Shown piece by piece: positions 20,453 to 31,000 of a stretch of DNA of 54,568 nucleotides. Positions within the stretch are counted from its first letter, which is position 1. Every line of letters starts with the position of its first letter. The notes beneath the pieces are model-generated. The model had not been told where the DNA came from. It made no database searches and was given only the letters and a program-made list of their open reading frames with translations. The position numbers and the translations under genes are program-made. The stretch covers positions 1 through 54,568 of the forward strand of contig NZ_QVMG01000011.1 of NCBI RefSeq assembly GCF_010500925.1, read 5' to 3'. This DNA comes from Parabacteroides sp. 52. Lineage in GTDB: Bacteria > Bacteroidota > Bacteroidia > Bacteroidales > Tannerellaceae.

Positions 20453-21601
20453 ATGAAAACATTAAAATATAGTATTGTTGTTTTTCTTTTACTTACCTTG
20501 TTGAAAGGCTGTATAGAACCTTATGAACCAAAGAATGTCCAATCGACAGCCGGTGTGCTTGTCGTAGAAGGAATGTTATTGGAGGATGCTCCGACGGTGA
20601 TAAAATTGAGCCGTACTATTTCATTGGATCAGTCCAAATACCTACCGGTTGTTGCGGATGTCTCTGTCTTGAATACTCAAGGCGATCGTTTGCCGATACC
20701 TTCTTCGGATGTGGAGGGAACTTATATATTGGATGCCTTTACTTTTGAACCGGAAGAGAAATACGCCTTGGATATCCGGATTGGCTCGGAACATTATCAA
20801 TCAAGCTTTGAAGCACCTATTTATACGCCGCAGATCGATAGCGTTGGTTTTATCTACAAGAAGGAGGATTTGGAGGTAGATATATATGTGAGTACACACG
20901 ATGCGGAAAACAAACTGCATTATTACCGGTGGCTATTCGAAGAGGACTGGGAAGTGAAAACCTCCTTCTTTGCAGAAGTAAGATGGGATCCGGAAAAGAG
21001 AGATACTATTGCCGGTTTGACATTTTCCGACCCCCGAAATCGTTTTTTCTGCTGGGCAAACGGCCGGTCCAATGCTTTTTTACTGGGTAACTCTGAACGT
21101 TTGTCTCAAGCCGTTATCAAAGATAAAGTATTGCATACCATCAAATACGGAGACTATCATCTAAGTAGTTTGTATTCTATTCTGGTCAAACAGTACGCTC
21201 TCTCGGATGAAGCGTATAACTATTTCCGTAACCTGCAGAAGAACATCGATGAAGCAGGTAGTATATTTGCTCCTCAGCCAACAGAAATGGAAGGTAATAT
21301 CCGCAATCTGTCTAACTCCTCAGAACCCGTTATTGGTTATTTCTCTGTCGTAAGGGAAACGCGCAAACGGTTGTATATCAGTGCGACAGATGCTTATGGT
21401 ATGATTCCTCATGAGAATTGTGATATACCTGCAGATGAAAAATTAACCTCTATGGCTGATGCTTATTATAAAGGGTATGGTATCAAGGAGGTAGAACCGA
21501 GGGGACGTATTACATATGCTCCCTTTCGCTGTGTGGATTGTACAACTATAGGGGGAGCTTCTAAAAAACGTCCCGCCTTTTGGCCGAATGATCATTATTA
21601 A
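20453..21601 (+). CDS. DUF4249 family lipoprotein
   Basis: About 382 residues from the ATG at 20453 (a TTG two codons upstream is in frame). The lipobox LLKGC gives a lipidated Cys around residue 20. The following CIEPYEP...VVEGMLLEDAP pattern and a beta-rich body match DUF4249. These proteins are typically encoded next to TonB receptors of this type. The conserved C-terminus contains cysteines (FRCVDC). It is probably a surface partner of the receptor upstream; the molecular role is not established. Confidence 0.85.
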   Translation: MKTLKYSIVVFLLLTLLKGCIEPYEPKNVQSTAGVLVVEGMLLEDAPTVIKLSRTISLDQSKYLPVVADVSVLNTQGDRLPIPSSDVEGTYILDAFTFEPEEKYALDIRIGSEHYQSSFEAPIYTPQIDSVGFIYKKEDLEVDIYVSTHDAENKLHYYRWLFEEDWEVKTSFFAEVRWDPEKRDTIAGLTFSDPRNRFFCWANGRSNAFLLGNSERLSQAVIKDKVLHTIKYGDYHLSSLYSILVKQYALSDEAYNYFRNLQKNIDEAGSIFAPQPTEMEGNIRNLSNSSEPVIGYFSVVRETRKRLYISATDAYGMIPHENCDIPADEKLTSMADAYYKGYGIKEVEPRGRITYAPFRCVDCTTIGGASKKRPAFWPNDHY

Positions 21602-21613
21602 AAAAGTAATAGG

Positions 21614-23275
21614 ATGAGAAAATATAGTATCCTTTTCGTATTTGTGTTATCTATTGTCTCTTTACAAGCGGAATTGCGTGAACGTATTTACCTGCAGACA
21701 GACAAACAATTATATATGGCCGGCGAACTGTTGTGGATGAAGATGTTTACGACAGATACAGAAGGTCGGTTGCAGGATTTCAGTAAAATCGGATATGTGG
21801 AACTGATCGCTGACTCATTGGCCGAGAACCAGGTGAAACTCGATATCCGGAAGGGAGTCGCCGCCGGATGGATGGAACTTTCTCCTATGTTGCCTACCGG
21901 TTATTACAGGTTGGTCGCCTATACCCGGCATATGCAAAACGAAGGGGAAGAGGTTTTCTTTGAGAAAGAAATAGGCATTATCAACCCCTACCTCAAGGAT
22001 GAAGATACAATAGCAGAGACAGAGAAGGAAGATATGGAGAGAAAAGACAATCGAATTATCTCCAGCGAGTTCTTGTCGACCAACCGCTCATCGTATGGGA
22101 AACGCGAAAGGGGTGAACTGAAGATCACCGGATTGCCCATAGATGATTTGTCTATGGTCGTCTCGATAGCCGGTTTGGATCCTTTGTTTAAATCATCGGC
22201 TACCCTGACAAACTGGAAAGCTTCTCTTTCTGATATCCCTCAGAAGATGTTGAGAGATGACTTCCTGCCGGAATATGAAGGGGCGGTGATTGAAGGGCGT
22301 TTGATAGGTGTGGAAACAGGAGAACAAGTGAAGGATGTTACAGTACCAACATTGCTCTCTTTTCCCGGTAAAGACATTCAGGTGTATGGCGGACAAATCA
22401 ATAAGGAAGGTAAAATATCTTTTTATACCCATCAGATAGCTGGAAAGAAAGAGGCTGTAGCCGTAGTTCCTCCCTCTTCGGAAGGAAATTATCAGATTGA
22501 TCTATTTTCCCCTTTTGCCATTCACACGAAAAAAGAGCAGTCCCCATTGAAGATAAGTAGTCATTGGCATGATTATCTGGAAGAGAGAGCACTTGGTGTA
22601 CAAATCACAGAAGCTTATACTGCCGACTCGTTGAGCAAAGTGAAAACACTGCCTCCTTATTTCAATTATAAACCTTACAGGGAATATCTGCTCGATGAGT
22701 ATACCCGTTTCCATTATATGGAAGAAATATTTATAGAATATATCCTGGCTGCACGCATACGCAAAACGGGAGACAAGAAGAGGTTCTCACTCCTCACGGA
22801 AAAGATGGATGGCTATGCGACCGGGCAGCCATTGGTTTTGTTTGATAATATACCGGTGATGAACCATCAGTTAATGATAGACTATAATCCTTTGCTTGTG
22901 CGTAAGATTGATTTGTATCTGGGACGTTATTTCTTTGGCGGACAGATCTATGACGGGATAATTTCTTTTTGGTCTTACAACAATAATTATCCGAATATAA
23001 CCTTTGATTCTTCTACTCAGATATTCGATTACGATGGCACCCAGGCCTATCGTTATTTCTATGCGCCTGCATACGATCAACAGGAGATATCCGATCGTAT
23101 GCCGGACTTCCGCCATACCCTGCTTTGGGAACCTTCCCTGCAAAGCGAAGGAAAGAAAGAACTGACATTGCCTTTTTATACCTCTGATGTTTCGGGCACA
23201 TTCCTTATTACAGTGGAAGGATTGGGCAAAAATGGAACTGTGTACACAGCTACGCATACAATTGAGGTCGAATAA
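21614..23275 (+). CDS. Secreted MG2/macroglobulin-like domain protein
   Basis: This 553-residue protein has a signal peptide (to about residue 19). The opening ERIYLQTDKQLYMAGELLWM is the MG2-type beta-sandwich start found in many Bacteroidetes surface proteins encoded with TonB receptors. It lacks the thioester region and full length of alpha-2-macroglobulin. Beta-rich modules follow to the end, where a PFYTSDVSGTF-type strand closes. It starts 12 bases after the DUF4249 gene and is the last gene of this operon. Function unknown. Confidence 0.78.
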   Translation: MRKYSILFVFVLSIVSLQAELRERIYLQTDKQLYMAGELLWMKMFTTDTEGRLQDFSKIGYVELIADSLAENQVKLDIRKGVAAGWMELSPMLPTGYYRLVAYTRHMQNEGEEVFFEKEIGIINPYLKDEDTIAETEKEDMERKDNRIISSEFLSTNRSSYGKRERGELKITGLPIDDLSMVVSIAGLDPLFKSSATLTNWKASLSDIPQKMLRDDFLPEYEGAVIEGRLIGVETGEQVKDVTVPTLLSFPGKDIQVYGGQINKEGKISFYTHQIAGKKEAVAVVPPSSEGNYQIDLFSPFAIHTKKEQSPLKISSHWHDYLEERALGVQITEAYTADSLSKVKTLPPYFNYKPYREYLLDEYTRFHYMEEIFIEYILAARIRKTGDKKRFSLLTEKMDGYATGQPLVLFDNIPVMNHQLMIDYNPLLVRKIDLYLGRYFFGGQIYDGIISFWSYNNNYPNITFDSSTQIFDYDGTQAYRYFYAPAYDQQEISDRMPDFRHTLLWEPSLQSEGKKELTLPFYTSDVSGTFLITVEGLGKNGTVYTATHTIEVE

Positions 23276-23320
23276 AAAAGAAGTTTCATCTTTCCGAAGC
23301 CCGTCGCAAGAATCCGGGAG

Positions 23321-24742
23321 TTAATAGCTTATAGGAGCTGTAATCAATTCCGGCAGGTTAAATGTCTTTGTGAAAACCATATAAAAAGAAGGATCTTTCT
23401 GTGGCACTAAAAAAGGTTTGCTTGCCACTCCGGTAGAGGTATCAAAAAAGGAGATGTACGGATGGGCCCACAAACCGTCGTAGCGTTTGCTGCTAAAGAC
23501 AAACCAATCGCCTGTTGATGACCAGGAGTGATAACTGTCCACATCTTCACTATTGACCTCGTCCAATTCCCGTATATCCCCTTTGTCCAAATCAAGGAGG
23601 CAAAGTTGGCTTTCCGGGTGCCAGATAGAGAAGGTCCCGTAATTGAAACGACAGAACATAAGGTATCTACCGTTCGGAGATATACGCGGATGCGAAATGC
23701 TTTTTCCCTCTAGGGAGGCAGTATACACAGATTCCGGCATACCGAAGCTTCTGTTCTCCGCCTGAAAGGATATACGGTATAAGTCATAATGAATAGAATC
23801 CATTGCAGTTGTATGCTCTATCGCATTTGCCCGACAGTAATAAAGCGTTTTTCCATCCGGACTCCAGGTAGGGAAAGTCTCCATCCCTTGCGGCCCATAA
23901 AAGGCAGAATCGGTAAAGACCTCATTTGTTTGGGTATCAAAGAATATCAGATCGGAGTCAGCGTCTGATACTTCGATCGCTTTCGGACCGGTGGAATGAA
24001 AATATTGGTTGACATTATTGGAAGAAAGGGTTATATATCGACCTCCCGGATGCCAGGAGGAGTAGGTGCCGGTATTTACTCCGTTCAGGTCTTTGATCTC
24101 TACCTTACGCGTATTTCCTTCTTGATGAATCAGGGTGCCTCCCATTTTTCCCCGGATATGAAACATCATGGTAGAGGGAGAGTTGGCGGCAAATGTATGA
24201 CAATTCACACAACCTTTTGCGACCGATTTGTTTTCTATCACCGCTTTCGTTTGATACGAAGTCAGGTCGCGCTGATAGATACCCATCTGATTCCATAACT
24301 CATACCCTGGATACAATAGGCGATATACCAGGTAAGGGTCTATGGGGATATTCGATACCTCATTGCGGATATCTTTATACCGTATCCATTCTCCTTTTTT
24401 TTGTCCGTAGATCCGAATGAAAAAATCTTTGCCGACTCTTTCGTTTATTAACTTTTTCCAGGAAGATAGGGGAATGACAATGGACGGTCGACTGGTTTTC
24501 TTCTGGAAGAAGACAGTCTCTTCAGCTCCTATTTCTACATAATATTGATCTGCTTTCTCTTGTATATGAAAGTTCGGAGCAGCGATGTTGGATGGAAAGA
24601 TAACATCGGAATAATCCGGAAAGATAAGAGGGGCAAGATCGACCTTCCTACTTCTTTCTATACCGGAAGGTGAACAGCTACTCACTATGCAGAGAATGCA
24701 TAATATGCATCCGTAAAAGGGACTATATATCCTGTTTTTCAT
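23321..24742 (-). CDS. Lipoprotein with a CXXCH haem motif and a TolB-like beta-propeller
   Basis: This 473-residue protein has a lipoprotein signal (VSSC, Cys23), an N-terminal beta domain, and a single c-type haem-like motif CVNCH at residues 178-182. A propeller with PD40/TolB-like repeats follows (TYSSWHPGGRYITLSSN, ETFPTWSPDGKTLYY, SHPRISPNGRYLMF, SYHSWSSTGDWFVFSSKR). If the haem is attached, this would be a periplasmic or surface cytochrome. It lies 4 bases after the membrane protein gene at 24747-26297, so the two are co-transcribed. The electron partner is unknown. Confidence 0.82.
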   Translation of the reverse strand: MKNRIYSPFYGCILCILCIVSSCSPSGIERSRKVDLAPLIFPDYSDVIFPSNIAAPNFHIQEKADQYYVEIGAEETVFFQKKTSRPSIVIPLSSWKKLINERVGKDFFIRIYGQKKGEWIRYKDIRNEVSNIPIDPYLVYRLLYPGYELWNQMGIYQRDLTSYQTKAVIENKSVAKGCVNCHTFAANSPSTMMFHIRGKMGGTLIHQEGNTRKVEIKDLNGVNTGTYSSWHPGGRYITLSSNNVNQYFHSTGPKAIEVSDADSDLIFFDTQTNEVFTDSAFYGPQGMETFPTWSPDGKTLYYCRANAIEHTTAMDSIHYDLYRISFQAENRSFGMPESVYTASLEGKSISHPRISPNGRYLMFCRFNYGTFSIWHPESQLCLLDLDKGDIRELDEVNSEDVDSYHSWSSTGDWFVFSSKRYDGLWAHPYISFFDTSTGVASKPFLVPQKDPSFYMVFTKTFNLPELITAPISY

Positions 24743-24746
24743 CGTG

Positions 24747-26297
24747 TTAATTCGTGCTGATTTTATTTCCGTAAGGACTTATAAAATGCAAATAATACCA
24801 ATAGGTATTTGCAAATTGTCTTTTCAATTCTTCCTGTTGCCCCTTTTGATACAACGAATGATACTGTTGAAAACGTCGTTCCGTCTCTTGGCTGATGGAA
24901 AAAGGTAACTGATTGCATATTTCTTCTCCTACCTCCAGTCTGTATGTCAATAAGGCTTCTTCGTATATAGGCGGAAACGGGGTGTATGAAAAGGCCTGTA
25001 TCCGGTTTAGATTTTCAACAAAACGCGGGATCTTATTGCTGAGCAGTAGGTGACTCATCAAATATTCAAAAGCCATTTGATTGGAAGAGTCCCGGTCGCA
25101 TATATAGGTTAACTCCGGTCCTATATTCAATACATTGGCAAAACGGATTTTTTCTTTTTCATCATGCGGTAAGGCTTTCAGTTCAATCGAACCTTTCTCC
25201 TGTATGATCTTTTCGTATTCCTGCGCCTTTTTCCGGTAAAAGAGAGATTGTTCCAATACCCGGACAAAACGCATGGCAACGGCTGGTCGTCCATTCGCGA
25301 TATTGTAACGGATCAGATTATCCAGGATCGGAGCCGTTTCTCCGGTCACTACCAGGGCTTCAAACGCCCAACGATGTGCTTCATTGAGATAGCCCAGTTG
25401 TTCGTAGATATAATGCCCGTATTCACTTTGGCGGCTGTCGCTTTTCCAGGGCAAATAAAGACCTTGCACGCCCATGCGTTGCGGCGTAAGGAACAGATCG
25501 TAGGCCATTCTGCCACTATGTTGAAGCGCCATATTATAGAAATAGGAGACTAATTGATTTTCGCCTCTGTATCTTTTGCAATAGGCCATCACCTTTTCCC
25601 AGTGTTGGTTTTTGACCTCTTTATCTGCCTGCAGAAGAAGATGTTCGCGCATATTATAGGTGTGTACGAAAAAATAAAAAGTCCCTGTCAGGTAAACAGT
25701 CCCCATGAGAAGAGTACCGATAAACAGGTATTTCTTCCTCTGAATTTCAGGAAAGAGAAAGGCGGATAAAGAAGGTACCAATACCCCTAGAAAAGAAAGG
25801 AGTGGATATGTCCAGCCCAGCCCGTATCCAAGTAGTAAAAAGGCCGGGAGGAAGACAATGTATTTTTGTTTGCCCTTCAGGAAAGAGAGGAAGAAATAGA
25901 TCCAAAGACAAAAGAGCAGTCCGACCACATGGCGGACAGGATAATCAATTGATTCATATTGTATGAGTAAGTAAAGGGATGGTAAAAGGCTTAGTTGTAA
26001 ATAATCTGTGCGTTTGGTTATGTGGCGACAAATAAAGACATTTAATAGATAAGGCAGGGATAACAAGAGAGCAAAGAAAATACTGCCTGCATAGGGGATA
26101 TAGAAAAACTGGATACAGAAATTAGTCAGATAAGTTAATAGATCCCCTGTGTCGAGATACTTTGCCAGATACTCTTTACTGAAAAGAAATAAATGGTGTT
26201 GCTCGTGGTACAGGGGGATATGGGATAAAACATCCATAAACAGACCTGCAAATATACTGGTCATCAGTATAAAGAATATCCAATGTATATATTTCAT
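24747..26297 (-). CDS. Polytopic membrane protein with soluble helical C-terminal half (DUF6057-like)
   Basis: In this 516-residue protein, residues about 1-215 hold roughly six to seven hydrophobic segments. Residues about 225-516 are soluble and helical, with TPR-like spacing (YGHYIYEQLGYLNEAHRWAFEAL, RPAVAMRFVRVLEQ). I associate it with DUF6057 from memory, but this is not verified. It precedes the CXXCH lipoprotein gene by four bases, a pairing that suggests a joint envelope function. No catalytic motif is evident. Confidence 0.75.
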   Translation of the reverse strand: MKYIHWIFFILMTSIFAGLFMDVLSHIPLYHEQHHLFLFSKEYLAKYLDTGDLLTYLTNFCIQFFYIPYAGSIFFALLLSLPYLLNVFICRHITKRTDYLQLSLLPSLYLLIQYESIDYPVRHVVGLLFCLWIYFFLSFLKGKQKYIVFLPAFLLLGYGLGWTYPLLSFLGVLVPSLSAFLFPEIQRKKYLFIGTLLMGTVYLTGTFYFFVHTYNMREHLLLQADKEVKNQHWEKVMAYCKRYRGENQLVSYFYNMALQHSGRMAYDLFLTPQRMGVQGLYLPWKSDSRQSEYGHYIYEQLGYLNEAHRWAFEALVVTGETAPILDNLIRYNIANGRPAVAMRFVRVLEQSLFYRKKAQEYEKIIQEKGSIELKALPHDEKEKIRFANVLNIGPELTYICDRDSSNQMAFEYLMSHLLLSNKIPRFVENLNRIQAFSYTPFPPIYEEALLTYRLEVGEEICNQLPFSISQETERRFQQYHSLYQKGQQEELKRQFANTYWYYLHFISPYGNKISTN

Positions 26298-26353
26298 CGT
26301 CTCCGTATAAACATATCTAAAATGAGGTGGCTTTTCGTTGCATATTTATAAAT

Positions 26354-26384
26354 AGAGTGAAGACTAAATGATAGTCTTCACTCT
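26354..26384. terminator. Strong hairpin downstream of susD
   Basis: A perfect 12-base stem (AGAGTGAAGACT with AGTCTTCACTCT) with a 7-base loop lies after the susD stop codon. Flanking T-runs are weak, so it may protect or process the 3' end as well as terminate. Confidence 0.65.
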
Positions 26385-26425
26385 AACTTGAGTTCTACGT
26401 ATTTAAGATCTATATTAACCTCCGG

Positions 26426-28066
26426 TTAATAGCCCGGATTCTGTGTTAACTTAGGATTCAAGTCTCTTTCTGTCTGTGGAATCGGATAGAGATAATTATG
26501 TTCTGCGTATCGACTTCCGGCCAATTTGATATTCTCTCCTTCATACAAGATGCATATTTTACCTCCATCTTGCGGTAGGGCGTCCAGTGAGTCAACTAAT
26601 TTATATTTTAATCCAAGGAAAGGAGCATTCAAGACTTCATTAGCAATACCCCAACGACGAATATCCCATTGACGCATACTGCCTTCCAGGGCAAATTCCA
26701 CACGCCATTCGTTTCTGATACGTTGACGCAAAGCATCCTGCGTACCACAATAGGTCGGTAAAGAGGCGTTGGTCTTTTGTAACTCAGGCATACTTACTCT
26801 TCTACGTACCCGGTTTACCGCTTCCAAAGCAGAATCGTCTAACGGATTAAGCTCATTCTGTGCTTCGGCATAAGTCAATAATACTTCAGCAAAACGAATC
26901 ACATGCCAGTCTTTACCCATATCCCAACCATCCGATTGAGGATCGATACTCGGATCCAACCATTTTTGTTGGTAATATCCCGTAGCAGTCGCATCACCAT
27001 GTTGAGCAATACCTGTGGTACCACTGGATTTCAAAGGAGCTACTTTGATTGTTACTCCATACATCTCTTCTCCATCATGCAATACGTTCACTTCCAGACG
27101 AGGGTCGCGGTTGGCAAACGGATTGTTTTCTTTATATAAAGGAGAACTATTAATAGGCGCTCCATCCGTACATTCAAAAGCATCCACCAGACTCTGCGTC
27201 GGGTTGATTCCTCCCCATCCTTTTGTGGGGAAACATTCCCATCCAATGATGTAATGCGTATGATCCGGTGCTTTGAACTGACGCACAAGGATAGCTTCGC
27301 TGCAAGCCTCTTGTACTTCCCAGAACAATTCTTCATAACGTCCGGTACCTTCTGCGTCAAAGAGTTCGTATTTGCCGCCATCAATGACTGCTTTAGAAGC
27401 CTGAGCGGCTGCTTGCCAGTCTGAGAAATAAAGTGCTGCTCTTGCTTTCATCGCCTGTGCAGCCCCTTTGGTGATACGACCGTATTTAGCAGAAGGCCAT
27501 TGTTCCGGCAACTTACTGATTGCATAATCGAAATCCTCCATTACCTTTCCATAAATCACATCTTTGGATGTACGGGTTATATCATCCATCTCACTCAAAG
27601 AGAGACTTCCGTCGATATAAGGCACATCGCCGAACTTACGGATCAGCGTGAAATAAATATACGCTCTGAAAAAGCGAGCTTCACCTATTGTCGCTTCTTT
27701 GTCTGCCTGCGCATAATTTTCTATCATATCGATCTTTTCCAACAGGATATTACAGGCGCGGATCTTTTTGTACTCATCACTCCAACCCATATCGGCTGCG
27801 TCGTAAATACCTTTCGATACATTCCCCGCAGCCCATTTAATACCATGTACTGCATTGTCCGAATTGATATCGCCATCGATATCACCATTCCATCTGCCCG
27901 GTAAGACATTATATATGTCGGCGACAAACATTTCGGCATCCGTCGGTGTTTTCCAGAAACTACCATCCGACAATTCCGTCTGCGGATAACGATCCAGGAA
28001 ATCGCTACATGAGCTGAATCCAAGTAACGCTGTAAGAATAATTGTATATATACTAATCTTTTTCAT
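26426..28066 (-). CDS. SusD/RagB-family surface lipoprotein
   Basis: About 546 residues from the ATG at 28066 (an ATG five codons upstream is also in frame). The lipobox GFSSC precedes SDFLDRYPQTELSDGSFWKT, the standard SusD start. TPR-like helices and the RagB C-terminus (QWDIRRWGIANEVL, YLYPIPQTERDLNPKLTQNPGY) follow. SusD proteins lid the SusC barrel and bind the glycan or peptide substrate. It immediately follows the susC gene. No glycoside hydrolase is adjacent, so the substrate class cannot be inferred. Confidence 0.95.
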   Translation of the reverse strand: MKKISIYTIILTALLGFSSCSDFLDRYPQTELSDGSFWKTPTDAEMFVADIYNVLPGRWNGDIDGDINSDNAVHGIKWAAGNVSKGIYDAADMGWSDEYKKIRACNILLEKIDMIENYAQADKEATIGEARFFRAYIYFTLIRKFGDVPYIDGSLSLSEMDDITRTSKDVIYGKVMEDFDYAISKLPEQWPSAKYGRITKGAAQAMKARAALYFSDWQAAAQASKAVIDGGKYELFDAEGTGRYEELFWEVQEACSEAILVRQFKAPDHTHYIIGWECFPTKGWGGINPTQSLVDAFECTDGAPINSSPLYKENNPFANRDPRLEVNVLHDGEEMYGVTIKVAPLKSSGTTGIAQHGDATATGYYQQKWLDPSIDPQSDGWDMGKDWHVIRFAEVLLTYAEAQNELNPLDDSALEAVNRVRRRVSMPELQKTNASLPTYCGTQDALRQRIRNEWRVEFALEGSMRQWDIRRWGIANEVLNAPFLGLKYKLVDSLDALPQDGGKICILYEGENIKLAGSRYAEHNYLYPIPQTERDLNPKLTQNPGY

Positions 28067-28082
28067 TTTCTTTCCTCCCAAT

Positions 28083-31000
28083 TTAGAATGTTACTTTTAA
28101 TCCCAATGATATTTTTTTCAAGTTTCCATAATAGGCACCTCTGTTTGAAGCAGGAGCTTCCGGATCAATACCATCCAGGTCGGTGATCGTAATCAGGTTT
28201 TCACCGGCAACATATACTTTCACCTTTTCAATTCCTACATTACTTAATATAGATCGAGGGATATTATATCCTATCGAAATATTTTTCAAACGCAGATACG
28301 AAGCATCCTGTAACCAGAAAGAGTTCGTTACATAATTGGTCTGCGAATCTTTGGTTATACGTGGATACGAAGCATTATGATTGGTGGGTGTCCAACGATC
28401 CAAGTGGCGTTTCAGGACTTTACCGCTATTGAAGAAGGCATAAGCCGACTCACCTGTATAATAACCATCTACATCAAATGCACCTTGCCAGAACATGGAG
28501 AAGTCGAAATCTTTATAGAAGGCAGAAATATTCAAACCGGTAGTCCAGGAAGGGAAGTTCTGTCCGATCACTTTACGATCACTACCGTTGATTTTTCCAT
28601 TTCCATCCAAGTCGCGGAACTTAAGATCACCCAACTTCTCTGTGCCGGTACGTTTAGCTTCTGAAGCCAGTTCTTCTTCCGTATTGAAATAACCAATGGC
28701 TTCATATCCATAGAATGAACCGATCGGATATCCTTCCAGGTACCAATAAATATCATTGTCCGGATTAGGACCGTCTGTTCCTTTCATATCTGTAATCCGG
28801 TTCTTCACATAAGCGATATTCAGATTGACAGCATAGCTAAAGTCTTTATTGATAGTGTTGTTATGGAATAAGTTCAAGTCGAAACCTGTATTTTCCACAC
28901 TCCCTGCATTCTGAGCCGGAGCACTCATCCCTAATACACCTTGTACCGGCAGATACAAAAGCATATCATTCGTTTTCTTTTTATAAACAGATAATTCAAA
29001 TCCCAGTTTATTATTCAAGAAACCAGCCTCTAATGCAGCTTCGTAATTCGTTACGGTAGCCCATTGCAGTTGGTTATTCACATAACGGGATTCATAGGCT
29101 GTAGAATACAGCGAATTGCCCAACATATAACTTCCATAAGCATACGTAGGTATAGCCGGATAGATGTCCGAAGACTTTAACTCCTCATTCCCGGTACGTC
29201 CCCAACCCAAACGTAATTTCAGGTTGCTTAACCAGCTCATATCAGACTCTTTGACAAAACTTTCTTCCGTAATACGCCAACCGGCAGAGAAGGCAGGGAA
29301 TACACCCCAGCGATTGTCTTTCGGGAAACGAGAAGATGCATCCGTACGTAAATTGGCTTCGAATAAATACTTATTGTCAAAAGCATATTGGAATCGTCCG
29401 AAATAAGAACGACGACCGATTTCATAACCTCCGTCATTATTGGTCTGGGATGATTTATCCAATGTGTTGAGAGACTCGGTTAATTCATTGTTACCGCCTC
29501 CTTTTCGTGTGGCTTCCGTATATTTATAGATATATTCCTGTTGCTCGAAACCAGCCATAAGACCGATGTCATGTTTTTGGAAAGTCTTATTGTAATTAGC
29601 TAATACCTGTGTGGTATACCAGTTCCAGTTGTAGTATTTGTCATAACCTTCTCTTAAGCCGGAAGTATAACTATTCTTTCCATTTCCATATTCCAACAAC
29701 TTTTTGAAACCATCATTGTTTCGTGTGTCGTTACGAACAGAGAAAAGTCCTTTTACACTCAACTCAGGCAATATATGAACGGTAGCATGTACTGTTGCAT
29801 TTATTTGTTGATCCACCTGACGTTGGAAACCTGTGTTCTCTGTATGTGCCACCGGATTGGCCAAACCATTGTAGTGGAAACTGCCATCTTCGTTATATAC
29901 TGGACTGGTAGGGCTTATTCTATTTACATATTGACGCAGAGAAGCATAACTATCCCATCCGTCATTTTTCGTTCCTCTGTAACCGGAGAAATTGACTCCG
30001 GCAGAAAGCCATTTGTTTATTTCACTTTCTACATTGGCACGTCCGTTGAAACGTTCATAATTGTTTGTGTCGATGAAACCATTCTGACGCGTATAACCGA
30101 TAGAAGCGTTGTAGTTGGTCTTCTCCGTTCCTCCGTTAATGGATAGGTTATGATAGGTTTCAATCGCAGTCGATTGGAATGTCTCTTTGTACCAATCGGT
30201 ATCGGGCAGTGTGCCGTTTCTGTATTTCTCGATGTCTTCCGGTGAATAAGGTAAAATCGCATTCGGATTTTCATTCTGTACCGCTTCGTTATATAACATC
30301 GCATAGTCGGCAGCTCCTAAGAAGTCCAACAGCGTGGTAGGTTTGGCAAAAGCCACGGATCCGGAATAATTGATACGTGCTCTTTCTCCTTTTTTCCCTT
30401 TCTTGGTTGTAATAAGGATAACCCCATTGGCAGCCTGTACCCCATAGATAGCAGAAGACGCAGCATCTTTCAATACGGTTAAGGTCTCAATATCCTGCGG
30501 GTCTATCGTATTCATGCTACCCGGTACTCCATCTACGATAATCAACGGACTGGCTGCATTGATAGAGTTCTTACCACGGATCGTAATATCAGCCGACTGA
30601 CTACCCGGTGCACCGGATGACTGGATTGCTGTTACCCCCGGTATTTGACCGGCCAACGCAGCAGAAATACTTGAAACCGAGCGTGATTCAATCGCTTCCG
30701 CTTTCAGGGTAGCTACCGAACCGGTGACATTGGCTTTTTTCTGCACACCGTATCCTACGACTACGACTTCATCCAAAACCGAAGAGTCTTCGACCAGGGT
30801 GATATGAAACGTATTTTGGTTTGCGGTATTTATTTCCTGTGTTTGCATACCGATGTAAGAAACTACGAGAATAGCCTTTTCCGGAATATTACTCAGGACA
30901 AAGTTGCCATCAATATCTGTAATTGCACCCAAGGTGGTTCCTTTGACAGCGATATTGGCACCGACAACAGGTCCGTAAGCGTCTTTCACAGTACCGGTAA

